Assembly: GCA_904063045.1 (NCBI GenBank)
Contig: CAJFCJ010000006.1
Location: 4,108,408 to 4,172,407, forward strand
Reading direction: 5' to 3'
From: Dimorphilus gyrociliatus
Taxonomy: Eukaryota > Annelida > Polychaeta > Dinophilidae
DNA: 64,000 nucleotides
Shown here: piece by piece, positions 17,701 to 28,807 of the stretch
Layout of the letters: each line of letters begins with the position of its first letter
Position numbering within the stretch: position 1 is the first letter of the stretch
Program-made: the position numbers and the translations under genes
Notes under the pieces: generated by a model
Seen by the model: only the letters and a program-made list of their open reading frames with translations
Told to the model about the DNA's origin: nothing
The model's database searches: none

Positions 17701-20338
17701 ACATTGGAGGCAGATCCCTCTTGACCATTTCCCTCAGTCTTGTTTTTAGCTGCCCAACTAGACGAAACAAAAGAATAATACAATAAAAATTGTAACCCAT
17801 GTAAAACTTACGCTTCTTTCTCTTCCAAAAATTTCTTTTCTTGTTCAGGCATTGTTTTCGCAACTTCAGCTTTAAGTTTTTCAATCAAGTCAGCACACTT
17901 ATCCTTTTTCTCAGTAGCATTATTTGCTAAATTCTTTGCTCTTTTCATTAAGGTATCCTTATTGCATGGAAGGAAGGCCGCAAGGTGTTCAAACACAATA
18001 CGTCTTGTTCCAGCTGAAGTTACTTTACAAAACATCCATATTCTTTGGACAAAAAAAGTGATAAGTATATGATAAACAATCAAAAAATATTCTTACTTCA
18101 GTAATAAAGATGTAACTTCTTCATTTGAGAAAAATAAGCATTTTCCAGCTTTCGATTCAACAGCCAACTAATTATTAAAAAGTAACGAATAAAAACGAGT
18201 AATTTTTAAAAGCAAAATGTTCACCCTTTTTAATTTATCAATACTAGATCGTAAATCTGAGCTAATAAACGAAGGAAGCTCTGGTGCACTCGTAGGATTC
18301 TGATCCTTTTTCCATTTCGGAGTTCCTTCCTCTTTCTCCTCATTTGTTATTTGAGAGCTAGTTTTATCGTTACCATCGTCACTGCCGTTATCATTGTCAT
18401 CAGTCACTTCCTCAATATCATTAGTAGCCTTCCCTTCACTTAATTTTCTTTTTAATGATAGACCCATGCTGTTGGTGAAGGAACGATAAATCAAAATAAC
18501 GCTGATATTTGATTTACAGAGATTCACAAAAAACAGTCTTTTAGGATTCAGCAAAAAACAACACTATATACTGTAGTGCAGCCTACAGGCCTATCCTTTT
18601 TTATTATTTATACATTAGCTTCGTCAGCAAACTTTAAAAAAAAAGATATATATGTATTAGATAAGTAAAAGTATACCTTTTCTTTTTCTTCACTTTTATC
18701 AAATTATCGACAGCTTGTCTTCTCTTTTTCAAGTAGAGATCATTCTTTGATACTTTCTTTCTCATCTTTTGCCTCTCGTCAGATTCTTCTTCCGAGCTAC
18801 TCGAAGAGACGGCACCTTTTCTCTTTCCTTTTGTGATTATTAATTCTTCGTCATCTGAGTCTACTCTAAAATCGAGTTGTCCGTTATTTATATAGAAACC
18901 ACTCCATTTCGTTTTCAAGTTATGAGGGACAACTTCATCGTACTTAATAAAATTAAATAATGTTAATCCAATGAAATGAGAAGAACTAAAATATTTACTG
19001 CTTCATCGTTATCAATGAAAGAATCTTCCAAATCATAACCATTTCCGAGATCAACGAAATCGTCCATAATTCTTCTCTTCTTTTTAGCACTTGGTTTTTC
19101 ACCCTATAAATTAATATAACACGGAAATGATATTACAAATCAAGTTATTATATTTTTTTATAATTAACTTACATATTTTTCTTCAAAGCGTTTAGCAATG
19201 GCATTGAGATGAGCATCGTCGTTGTCGAGATCGTCGATTTTGTCACCATTCTTTCAAAAAAAATTTTTTTAATCTTCAATAAAGTAATACCCCGTGTGAT
19301 CTAAATGAAGAATCACTTGTCTAAAATCTATTTTAGTTCTTTACATTGTAGCTAAAAAAAATACTAAACCAGTTCTGTGACAGTATATACGAAATAGCAA
19401 ACTCGAAAAAAGCGCGCGTAACTGAGCGCATGCGCCAAGAAAATTAAATGAAGCGTGAAAGTCGATAACGATTATCATTATTACCATCATCACCAAATGT
19501 GAGTAAAGAACATCACTATACATTCTATTCAAAAAATTAGTCTGGAATTACCTTTCCTCAGCGACGAATATCATCAGTGAAAGTAACGCGGAAGTAGGAA
19601 CCACGCTATCATTAATACTTATCACCCTTTGACCGATTTAAGTATGTAACAATTCTTTAAAAATATTATGATAATACATGCAAATTATATGCGTGGCTCA
19701 TTGAGAGTACTGATAGTAGTAAAAAATTTTGCGCGCTGCTGATATTTGACAAGAGCAATCAAATGTTTTCATTAGGTAATGGGATTGTTTGAAAGTACAG
19801 AAAAAAATATTCATTTACAGACAGCCTTAACTTTAGGAATGGCAAGCGATTAAGAACAAATAAGTGTATTACAAAATTCAAACTCTCTTTTGTGACCTTG
19901 TTCTTTTATATGGTACACCAATTCCTACCACTCTATCGAACGTCCAAAATGGCTAGCATTCGAACAACATGGCGTCGTATGACCAGAAAAGCTTACTTCG
20001 ACAAGCAAATAACGATTTTCTAGAACGCGATATCACAAACTTAGAAAAAACTTAACAACTTAATCAAAGTACCGAACAAGGCCAAAACTGATAAAAAAAT
20101 CTTTTTTGTTGTTACAGACTATTAGTTTTGATCGTTTTAGACACTTTCATGAAAAATCAGAGATATTTACCTGATTCTTCTGTACGAGATCCAGCCATGA
20201 AAATTCGCATTCAGATTTGCCGTCATTGTTTTCTAATTTCACTTCAAATCTGAGCGTAATATGTTTATTCTCTTTATTCTTTGAGGTTCCATTTTGCGTA
20301 GATATCGTCGTTAGATCAACCCTCCTTGCTTGAGCCAT
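14784..20338 (-). CDS. UBN1: Ubinuclein (HIRA-complex subunit)
   Basis: Subunit of the HIRA histone chaperone, which deposits H3.3 independently of replication; the HRD domain binds H3.3. Minus-strand exons: 20171..20338, 19173..19250, 18999..19103, 18677..18942, 18225..18468, 18097..18167, 17812..18042, 17629..17757, 17376..17576, 15214..17324, then probably 15062..15166, 14864..14950 and 14784..14791, for 1,267 residues. If intron 15167..15213 is not spliced, translation stops at 15209 (1,202 residues). The HRD domain (about 57-140) has AKRFEEKYG, DLGNGYDLEDSFIDN and KWSGFYINNG. The middle domain has EHLAAFLPCNKDTLMKRAK and PKGWIQVRTLF. A KQQEE-rich coiled coil follows. Whether it is UBN1-like or UBN2-like cannot be told; invertebrates usually have one. 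Confidence 0.92.
15470..15990 (-). repeat. Coding repeat: KQQEE-type coiled-coil tract in ubinuclein
   Basis: About 170 codons of RKQQEEQ/RRKQQEE units with 5-9 residue periodicity, strongly charged and helical. Two copies of a 93-bp (31-residue) unit with GELL and EEQHRRQELIRKQQEEQ are nearly identical; their shared 5'-AAGAAGCTCCCCTTT blocks begin near 15863 and 15956. Expansion by slippage or unequal exchange is likely. Open frames on the opposite strand here are by-products of the repeat. Confidence 0.85.
19251..20170 (-). other. Ubinuclein intron 1
   Basis: A 920-nt first intron, much longer than the gene's other introns. Its central part (about 19380-20000) is less AT-rich and includes GCGCG and CATGGCG-type words, so it may hold an internal promoter or enhancer. 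No conserved coding exon seen. Confidence 0.45.
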
Positions 20339-20871
20339 TTCGGTCGTATTTGGTAACGTTTATCAGCATATTTATGCGAAAAACATTTTGTAAATCCACG
20401 ATCTGACTAGATGTCGCCACTCTCTAACCGGTTAAACAAACCGGTGTATCATCACATGAGAGGTCACATGACAAAGTCTTTTCCGCTAGTTTCTTTCCCC
20501 TTGTCATTATTTGTTTGACTTTTACTTAATGTAAATAAAGTGCTGGATTAACTTAAGCTAATTTTATTATTAGCTCATTCTATTATAACACTATTAAATC
20601 ATTCATTTTTTATAAGATAAAAAAAACGCAAGATATGAAAATGTTTACATTTTATTCGCTAATAAAAGTGTATCAACATATAACAACATAGTTTTTCATA
20701 AAGTAAAGATATTTGGGTCAATCCATTTTCACTGTGTTGGATTTTTCGCACCAATGAAATAAAATTGAGAACACCGACTGAAATTCCAAGGACGATGCCA
20801 AAAACACTCACACTGGAATGTCCCTATGCAGGATTGAACAACAACGACAGTATCTATACATTCGAACACAA
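20339..20871. promoter_or_regulatory. Ubinuclein promoter and RhoGAP 3' UTR
   Basis: The minus-strand promoter of ubinuclein lies just right of 20338. It includes two ACCGGT cores in AACCGG context (about 20427-20453), resembling Grainyhead-type sites, and two CACATG E-boxes (about 20453-20470). The remainder to 20871 is the AT-rich 3' UTR of the upstream RhoGAP gene. Confidence 0.4.
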
Positions 20872-23800
20872 CTACACTTTTGTTTCTGGACCTTCGATTC
20901 TACTACGGAAAGAATCGCGAAGATTTGACAATAAGTGTGCCATTTCGACTCCGCCTTGTCGTTTATACCAGTCACTGGAGTGACCTCTGTTTAAAAAAAT
21001 GATATATAAAACAATGTAAAGAGGATAATTAAAAACTGCAATTTGCTTACTTTATATCTACTCTATATAAACTAGTCACTAATGATTTTCCCGATCCACA
21101 AGGTTCTATTAAAAATCTCTCGGCCAAAACCACTCGACATTCTGCACCATCTTGATTTTTAGCCTTGCGATGTTGAACAGACGTTGAAACAAGGGCACAT
21201 ACTCCCTTTCCAATATCTTTTGTCCAATATCGCATCATACATATAACATTTCGGGGCATAGTTCGAGATCCTTCTAATACATAACGTATAACATCACTAT
21301 CATTCTCAGTAGTTTCCAATACTTCCGTTTCCAGTATTCTCTCATCCCATAATTGCCTCTCATGTAAAATTCGGTCTAAGACTTCATTAGGGGGCGCAGT
21401 TATTTCTGTTGAGCTTTTCCATAACCTAAGTGGATAACCATCACTGACTTTCTTCATTGAAATGTCTACACCAGGAGCTCGCATCGTTGGAACGGCACTA
21501 TCATAGTTTTTCCATTTATCAATATGCTCTTTTAATAAGACTTCAACGGCATTTTTCAAATGACCACAATCTCTAACTACTTCATAAGGCGACGGATTGC
21601 ACTGTTCAACTTTGGCAGAGCTCTCTTCAAATGTTGCCTTGGAAATTGTAAAGAGCTGTTCAGCATTTTCTATTATAAATCTTACGCAGTCGATAGCTGC
21701 TTTTTGGTCTTGCACTTCCTTGGAATCAGCCATCGTTTTACCATGCACCGTGGAGCTGGTTAAAGGTGGAAACAAGTTTGGCGCAATACAGACGGCTAAA
21801 TTATGCTCCGTCATTCCATTTGATAAATGATGGTGAGATATTTGAAGAAGAAATGTCGCTAAAGCCCTTAAAACTCGGCGATTTTCGTCTGGAAGAAGAA
21901 GGATTGAGGATTGGGCTAATTCTAGCCAACTGTCTTTTGGAAGGTCTATATAGAAAGTATTTTTTATTAAAAGCGTCTAGGTATAATATGGGTTTAATGT
22001 GTGTAAAAATACTCTTACGTTTAAAAATGGATAAGATCATTGGCGAGTATCGATTTGTAAAAAGGCATTCTGGCATCTCGCGAAAAAATGACTTGACAAG
22101 ATCGCAAGTATCCAATAAACTGCTAATTTCAAAATGATCGCGGTAGCCGCCACCACATTCGATTTCGTTTTTCATTTGTTGTATTCTTGTTTGTTGGCCA
22201 TTCTTTCGAAATAAGCCTACTGCATATGAATTAGATCGATGCTGGAGTATAAATGACATTGCTTTCGAAATAGGTTGTGGAAGAGGATCACCAGTTCGCT
22301 GTTCGATCATGTGTAAAGGGACGCCGAAAACGTGCTTCTGAGCTGCAGATGTAGTTGACTTGCATCGACGCATAAATTTTGGTACGAAACTGATTGAAGG
22401 TAAATTTAAGTTAGTTATGTGAGAATGCAAGAAAACTATTTACAATTCTATTCTATATCTAATCTACCTACCTATCCCAGTTTAATCGAGTTCCTGGAGG
22501 AGCATGAGTATCGATTCTAGACGATAGTTTCAACATGGCCATTTTTTTCAAGACTAGTAATTGACCCACACCAAGCGAGTTTAAATCAACAAAATCGGCT
22601 GTCTTTTCTTGTATTGCGTAACCTAAAAAACTATGCCAAATGGCTGCCTGCCTCCTTCTTGCACTAATAATTTGATATATAATTAGTAATAATAATTATA
22701 ATAATAATAATTAAGTATTTATTACCTAGGTGCTCTTGTTAGTGACAGACCGACACCACTATCACGGCGCTCTCGTTTTTCAGTTGTAGGCGAATGCTGA
22801 GTGTCATTTTCACTACTATCTTGTCCGCCAGATGGCGTGTAGCTAGACGCGCTGGTTTTTTCGCTTAATCTATCAATTTCTTGTTCAACTTTTCCTGTAT
22901 CGCAAGTAATTTTTGGCATTGGCATTGTGGCTGCCTGCTTTCCATTCAAGCTTTCATCTAGGGCGTTTATGTCACGTTGTAAATCTTGTAGAATCATATC
23001 AAATTGATTTTGGGTGTTATTTGATTCTGTTTCGAGATTGTCGTAAAGTGAGGACCTCTTTTGCTCATCTGATACTTCGGTATGCCCTCGATCGGGTCGT
23101 CGAACTACTTCAGCGGAGGGGTCTAGATGTAATACGCTCTCCTGAGAATCAATAGATAGATGAGAGAAGGCGGTTGTGTAAGACGAAGAATCGCTTGCAA
23201 ATGGTCGACTACTTCGTTTAGGGGTATTTACAAGTTGATGAATGGGACTAGACGGCGATGCTTCAGGCGTTGGTGAACTGCTACCCGATTTTTCTTTTTC
23301 TTTCTTTTTTTTTTTATTTTTAGAATGGCGTAACGATTCAACTCTTTTTAATATATTTTTAGCTCCTTTTAATTTTTCAGTTGCCGCTCTCCGAAGACGA
23401 GGGCTAAGAAGGCTACCAACAGTGCTTTGGGACTCTCGAACAACTTCAGGAACAACTAACTCTGTTTTGGATGGAGTTGTAGGGGAATTCTGGGTTGACG
23501 ATTGTTCTGCCGATACACTATCTCGGCTACTACAACTCCTGAGAACTTCAACGCCACTAGATGATGTTTCCATTCTTGACCACCTCCTAGAAGGTCGTTC
23601 AAAGGTCCACTTATTGGATAAGGCATAATCTTCTTCATCGGAGTCAGAAGACTAGAGTTAAAATAATTTAAATAATATTAGATAAACGTTTTAGGTCGAT
23701 GAACTTGGTCAGTTTACTTTTCTTTTTTTAATTTGGAAATAAAATGAAAGACTTAATTAACTTACGCTTTTCTTTATAGTCGGATCCAGCTTCATAGCAG

Positions 23801-25767
23801 CGCATTTGTTGAGTGTCTCTAGGCGCCTGCAAGACGTTGGTATCATTGCTTTAAAACAATTTTCGATAATGAGGATGTACGTCAGCACCGACACCTATCA
23901 GCCCTTCGCAAGGTCGCTATATTACAGTGCTGCACTTAAAAACCGGCACACCTAAGGCTCAGTTCTATCAGTGGGCCTATATATCTTTCTCGACATTATT
24001 AAACCTCGACAAATTAGTTAAATTTAGAGGAATACAAAACATATAATCCCATTTTCCCCCTATTCCTCTTGAAAGTTGATAAGTAAGACCTGGATTTATA
24101 GACGCTTCAGTTCAAGGACGAACATTTCTCGGGGTTAAACGAGGGATGAACCGAACTGGATATCAGATTCATTAAATTTGTCTGTTACCGATCGTTTCCC
24201 CTTTCATAGTTAGCAAATAATTAAGTGGATATAGTACATTTGTTTGTAAAGTGGTATAAATATTATTAATAAAGCCTTAGGGAATTTAATTCTAAATATC
24301 AACTTATAAATAATCTATTGTATGTTTATATATATACAGTATATATTATGTATTTAGTTTTTAAATTACATACCGGAATAGTGATTGAAGTTCAACGGAA
24401 TCCAAAAATTCGTGGTCCTTTTCGACTGTTGATAAATCTATCGGAAACTCGGCGGCTGGAGGAAAATGCGAAAGTTTGTAATTTTTCTTCTTTCTTGTGC
24501 ACGTAGCAAGAATCGACAGACAAAACAATGTGGGCATGTTTTGTTTTGATTACGGTAAACTGTATCTACCGCATGATAATCATTAAATTTCTTAAAAATC
24601 CAATATTTTATTGCACAAGGCACAGTCCTCTCTCTCTCGTTCCTCTCACTCTTTTCAATACGCAATCGTGAGCCTTCATAGTTATAGGCCTACACACTCT
24701 TTTTTTTATCGAACTCTTAATAGCCAGCAGTCGCGTCAAACCCAAAAATAGAAAGAGACGACAACGAATGAGAGAGAGAGGTTTTCCTTTTACGATTTGT
24801 TTTTTAAATTCAACGCTTTTTTTGGCTTACAAAACCCATAGGCCTAACCTCCATCGCTGACAATAGTTTTCCTTTTACGAAAGGTTGATTTCGATAATTT
24901 TCTTCTTTTAACTGATGGAAAGAAGACGGACAAAGATTTCCACATAGTTCTCCACCACCGCCGTCTGAAGAACAAGTGCAGCGAGCGTAAAAGATTGCTC
25001 GGGCTGGCAGACGGGCAACAGACAGGCATCGCGCTCTCTTGCTCTTTTCTCACTTTATTTCTACTTCTTCTTTACCTCTCTTTTTTTATCTTGTCTAATT
25101 TAACATCCCTCTGACTTGAAAATTTTAAACTGACAACTTAACATTCGTCATCAATTAAGTTAAGCGTAAATTTTTACCGGCATTTCCTTTTTTCTTTTCT
25201 CTACAACCCTTGTCTTCGTTAGACACCCCCTAACTGCTAAAAGATAGGCTTAAATTAAGACAAGAACATTCCTCAATAATCGTCTGACCATCTACCGACC
25301 CCGGCTAATTCGACTATTTACTCTACATCTGAATTCGATATAGGCTCTTTCCAAACCGGCGGCCCTTTTCCGATAAGAAAGGCCGAGTATAAGCAAAAGA
25401 CAGATGGCGCTTTTTTAGAAAAGCATATACCATGTGCAGGATAGGTTGATATAAGAGGGGGGATGGATACTAAGGATGATTTTTCAGGCCACGAGAGAGT
25501 ATGATAAGAATAAAAAACATGAAATAATGCACATACCTTCATATAATTGAGAGTATTGAGGAAAACCGGCAGCCCGCAGCCACTTGCACGCTTCGGCAGC
25601 TTCGATTTCTGTTTGTAGAATGATATAGACGGTATGTATAATTAGAAAACGAAACCAAAACGACATTAATTATACATAAACGGAATCCTATATATCCAAT
25701 ATAACTTACGACGTTTGCGCTTATAACGTCGTCTACTCCAAGAACAAGACGATTCACCGTTTCCCAT
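20872..25767 (-). CDS. DLC1/STARD-type RhoGAP, isoform from the proximal first exon
   Basis: Orthologue of the DLC1/STARD13/STARD8 group, negative regulators of RhoA at focal adhesions. Exons: 25710..25767, 25537..25608, 24374..24455, 23766..23826, 22726..23651, 22472..22663, 22019..22389, 21051..21945, 20872..20986; phases agree, 923 residues. A SAM domain at the N-terminus (EIEAAEACKWLRAAGFPQYSQLYE, then FPIDLSTVEKDHEFLD) is followed by RLETLNKC, a Ser-rich linker with DSDEEDYALSNKWTF and RRDSGVGLSLTR, a RhoGAP domain (VFGVPL, arginine finger in GLFRKNG, LLLPDENRRVL, NLAVCIAPNLF) and a START domain (YPLRLWKS, RILHERQLWDE, FLIEPCGSGKS, EGPETKV). Vertebrates have three paralogues and this gene is pro-orthologous, so I give no numbered symbol. 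The exon starts MGNGESSC and ends in a basic run; see findings. Confidence 0.93.
24456..25536 (-). other. Intron between the two SAM exons of the RhoGAP gene
   Basis: 1,081-nt intron. It contains purine/pyrimidine-rich stretches and a single AGATGGCGC (25402-25410). Short open frames here show no similarity to the family. Confidence 0.5.
25402..25410 (+). promoter_or_regulatory. AGATGGCGC motif (candidate CTCF-like site)
   Basis: Exact AGATGGCGC in an intron of the RhoGAP gene, about 300 bp downstream of its proximal first exon. It fits the insect CTCF core AGRKGGCGC; binding in this species is inference. Confidence 0.35.
25710..25767 (-). CDS. Alternative first coding exon: myristoylation-like start plus basic patch
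   Basis: Nineteen codons plus one base. They read MGNGESSCSWS followed by RRRYKRKR, then splice in phase 1 to the SAM exon to give RQIEAAEAC. An in-frame stop lies just upstream, which fixes the ATG. Vertebrate DLC1 short isoforms also join a unique N-terminus to QIEAKEAC by the same phase-1 junction. The GTAAGT donor is strong. Confidence 0.75.
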
Positions 25768-26151
25768 AACATATCACGTCCTAAATGCAGAATAAACTGA
25801 GCTAACATCGACGACGACGTCATCGGTGTAACGAATGACGTCACGACCCTATATATAGCTCGAGCGTTTCTTCTCAGCGATGGAATGTTATGCGAAGACG
25901 GGGTAGACGCCCGCGTGACGTCAGGTTTCCAAGGTAACTAGTTGGTTTGGTACACTGAATTTTTCGGTCTCTCTGCTACAGTGCGTCTCAAAAAACAAAA
26001 TCATCCGGCAACGGGCAAAATCATGAGAAAAAATACCAGAACGGAATAATTTTTCACAGTATTTATGATTAGGCCTAGTTGAAGCTCATCGCAATTACTT
26101 AAATTGTTACTCATTAACAGCCTCTTCCACCAAATGACCTATCGTAGTGAA

Positions 26152-26160
26152 GCGCCATCT
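26152..26160 (-). promoter_or_regulatory. AGATGGCGC motif (candidate CTCF-like site)
   Basis: Reverse-complement copy (GCGCCATCT) between the two alternative first exons of the RhoGAP gene. Confidence 0.35.
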
Positions 26161-26523
26161 ACATGACAACATTCTGTTAGCGCCTCCCCTTTCTTACTGT
26201 CTCTCGCTTCCTTTTATAATCGAACTATGATGGAAAAAAAAACACGATTCGAACCGACCACCGACGAAGGCATAAAAGCTATTTATTGTACTATTTTCAT
26301 CTAGAAGTACTATTCTCTTTCTTCTTCAACTATAACCTCCTGATTCTCACGCATTCGCACAGACATACACTACCACTCACGCTTTTACTCCCTATAGCCT
26401 TTTTATTTTCAAGTCGAAAAATATCCCCAAATCTATTCGACTGTTATCTTATCGCAATAAAACTCTCAGGGAATGCCATAGTAAAAAAAAATTTTTAGAC
26501 CTATACTATGTGAGTGCGAATAC

Positions 26524-26713
26524 CTGAAATGGCGAAGGTAAGCGGGAATAACCAAGTAGGCGGCCTGCAATTATTAGAGACAAAATATTGGGAATTATTG
26601 GTAGTATTATCCTCTCTATTTTCCAGCTCGCTATTGTTCGAAAGAGGGTGTTGATACACGAGTAATTCGCCCATATCTTCCGGACTTTTCATCATACGCG
26701 ACCAGCGCGACAT
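26524..26713 (-). CDS. Alternative first coding exon of the RhoGAP gene (63 codons)
   Basis: Starts MSRWSRMMKSPEDMGELL and ends PLTFAIS plus one base (G) at a CAG|GTATTC donor. The phase-1 end joins directly to the SAM exon at 25608 as SEIEAAEAC. With the downstream exons this would give a 967-residue isoform. The sequence is Asn/Ser-rich with no known domain, and the flank just upstream is GC-rich, as expected for a promoter. Support is from phase and codon quality only. Confidence 0.55.
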
Positions 26714-28663
26714 GCAACACTCGCCGTTTTAGCCTGTTAGACTGGCGGCGTACAGCGCCACTTTTGTTTACGCCTGGCACATGGATCGTGTTTAAACGAT
26801 CAACTCTGACCCCTCTGAATTAAAGAATCGTATAGCCACTCCCTCTCGCGGAGAAGTTTTCTCGACGACTAATTATAATTGCGAATTTTCCGCCACCTCT
26901 CTCTCTCTCCCTGCTTTTTCCCTGCAATCTTGCTGCTTATCCATTAGCGTCTACCATACAACTTATCTTTTTGTGTGCACATTTCGATCGACTATTTCTC
27001 ACGGGTATAGATGATATTTTTCTCGGTTATTTACAACATTAGAAATTAGTAGTTACCTGCTAGATGTCGTTCTCTGTGGCCCTTAAAAACCTTATCGATA
27101 GTACTACTCCTAGCGCCTCTCAATCTCTCGCTAAAACTCCTGGCCCATTTGAATTCTTTTAATCTAACCGACGTACTTCCATTCACCTCCAACTTATCCT
27201 TGCTAACACATAGCATATTCGTAGTCCGACAAAACGCTCCCTCGCATCCTCACCAACTGCAACGGCGGCAATGCGCGCGGCGGCAACGCGCAGCAAAGTG
27301 CACCTAATGACGCCAGGCATTCGCAATGACTGCGGTCGTCGGGAATAATACTATCTATACTTATTTTTCTTCGTTCGATGCATTTATTCTTTTTCATAGT
27401 AACTAGAATTATATTCTCTGCTAAACACCTTCATTTCGATAGGGAGTGAATAGAGGGAAAAAAAATAAATGACGAGGTTTTTTTTGTTAAAAAAAAAACG
27501 CTTGCTACTCGGTAAAGAAAACAAAACGGGCATTTTTTTTCCTTGGATTATATAAAAGTTAGAATTTTTTTTTGTTAGTTCTTAGTCAGCAAAATGCCGC
27601 CGTTAACAGCGAACATCTCACGTCAAAACAGACTGTCAGTGCGGTTCGGATTATATTTTCGCCAATATAAACAAAAACAGTTACACCTCTACATAACAAG
27701 CCAATAACATGAAAACGTCAGTTATCGAATCCATCGGCTTAAGTTCGTCGCTGTTTTTTTGCATTCGCTTTGCATTTGTATAGACGCTCTATAACGACGA
27801 TCCTATTCTAAGAGGATATCCGTGTAGTAAGTTTTCTAATTAAAGCCACTTCAACTGTGTAGGAAACGTCGAGAGGACTTTTGCGATTCACACGGTCGTC
27901 GACCCCGTCTTAATTTTTTTAGCAAAGAAATGGTAACGAGCATAACTATAAAGGCTACCGACGAGCCGTGGTATCGTGATTACATTAGCCGCAAATTGTT
28001 AAAGCCTCAGGTCTAGTAGCAATTATCCCAATCAAAGTCCCCAGATTCAACCTCTACTCTTTTATATCACCTGCCTAAGGTTTTTCCTTTACGTAAACCC
28101 GTCTTTTTTATCTTTTACGAAAGAAACTAGTTGTAGTAATATCGAGTCATCTGAATCAACAAATAAGTTAGGCGCTAAACACCATGTTTCGGCTCTTGTA
28201 ACAACAAACTGGATATATTAGCCTTACGATATAAGAAGGTATATATACATAAAATGTAAATATATATATATAAAGCTATGTAGGGATAACATATATGTAA
28301 ACAAACATCTACGCAACATACACTTATACTATATATAAATATTATATATATATAATTATGTATATATATATATAAATACGATATAAACGTATCTATATGT
28401 CTAGGTAAACATATATTCACTGATATACATATTTATGCTATAAATATTGTTTAGTGGCCATGTTCATTTTTATCCCTTCATACATACTTTTAACCTACAT
28501 GTATCTGGGTATATGTATATGAAGTATAATAATATACAAATGTTGAATATGAAAACATAGAAAGGTCATTTTACCAGTTGTAAATTAGGTGGAGTCATAT
28601 ATGAGGATAATATAATTGTCGAATTGCGGAGAGAAAATATAGACAGAAAATAGTATTACAAAC
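26714..28663. promoter_or_regulatory. Intronic/promoter DNA between alternative 5' exons of the RhoGAP gene
   Basis: About 2 kb between possible first exons. A CpG-rich block (27240-27310, many GCGCG and CGGC words) stands out from the AT-rich background and may be a promoter or CpG island. From 28230 to 28450 the sequence is almost pure AT with TATA dinucleotide runs. Confidence 0.4.
28235..28400. repeat. TA-rich low-complexity tract
   Basis: Imperfect TATA and TATG dinucleotide/tetranucleotide runs with interspersed C/G. Confidence 0.6.
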
Positions 28664-28697
28664 CTGCAGCCTCATTTCTGGCGTTTGTTTGCTTGAC
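28664..28697 (-). CDS. 34-nt linker exon before the SAM domain (long isoform)
   Basis: A polypyrimidine/ACAG acceptor and a GTTTGT donor bracket 34 nt reading VKQTNARNEAA plus one G. Spliced to the SAM exon it gives AAEIEAAEACKW, the junction of the long DLC-family isoform. It enters in phase 0, so an upstream phase-0 exon is expected. Confidence 0.65.
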
Positions 28698-28807
28698 CTG
28701 TAAAAATCAAAAAATATATTTATATAACGTTTACTTTTTTAAACTATTCCTCCCATTAACTAATATCCTACTTCATTCCCCCCATAAATATTATTTATTG
28801 CAAAATA

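Noticed and set aside
22913-23628. Plus-strand open frames at 22.9-23.6 kb
   Set aside because: Antisense shadows of the Ser-rich RhoGAP linker exon.
25539-25844. 101-codon frame starting MTSFVTPMTS over the RhoGAP first exon
   Set aside because: It is out of frame with the SAM domain and runs through the intron; the MGNGES frame gives the correct phase-1 junction.
26240-26265. GATTCGAACC word resembling a tRNA B box
   Set aside because: The flanks do not form a T arm, and no acceptor, D or anticodon stem can be folded.
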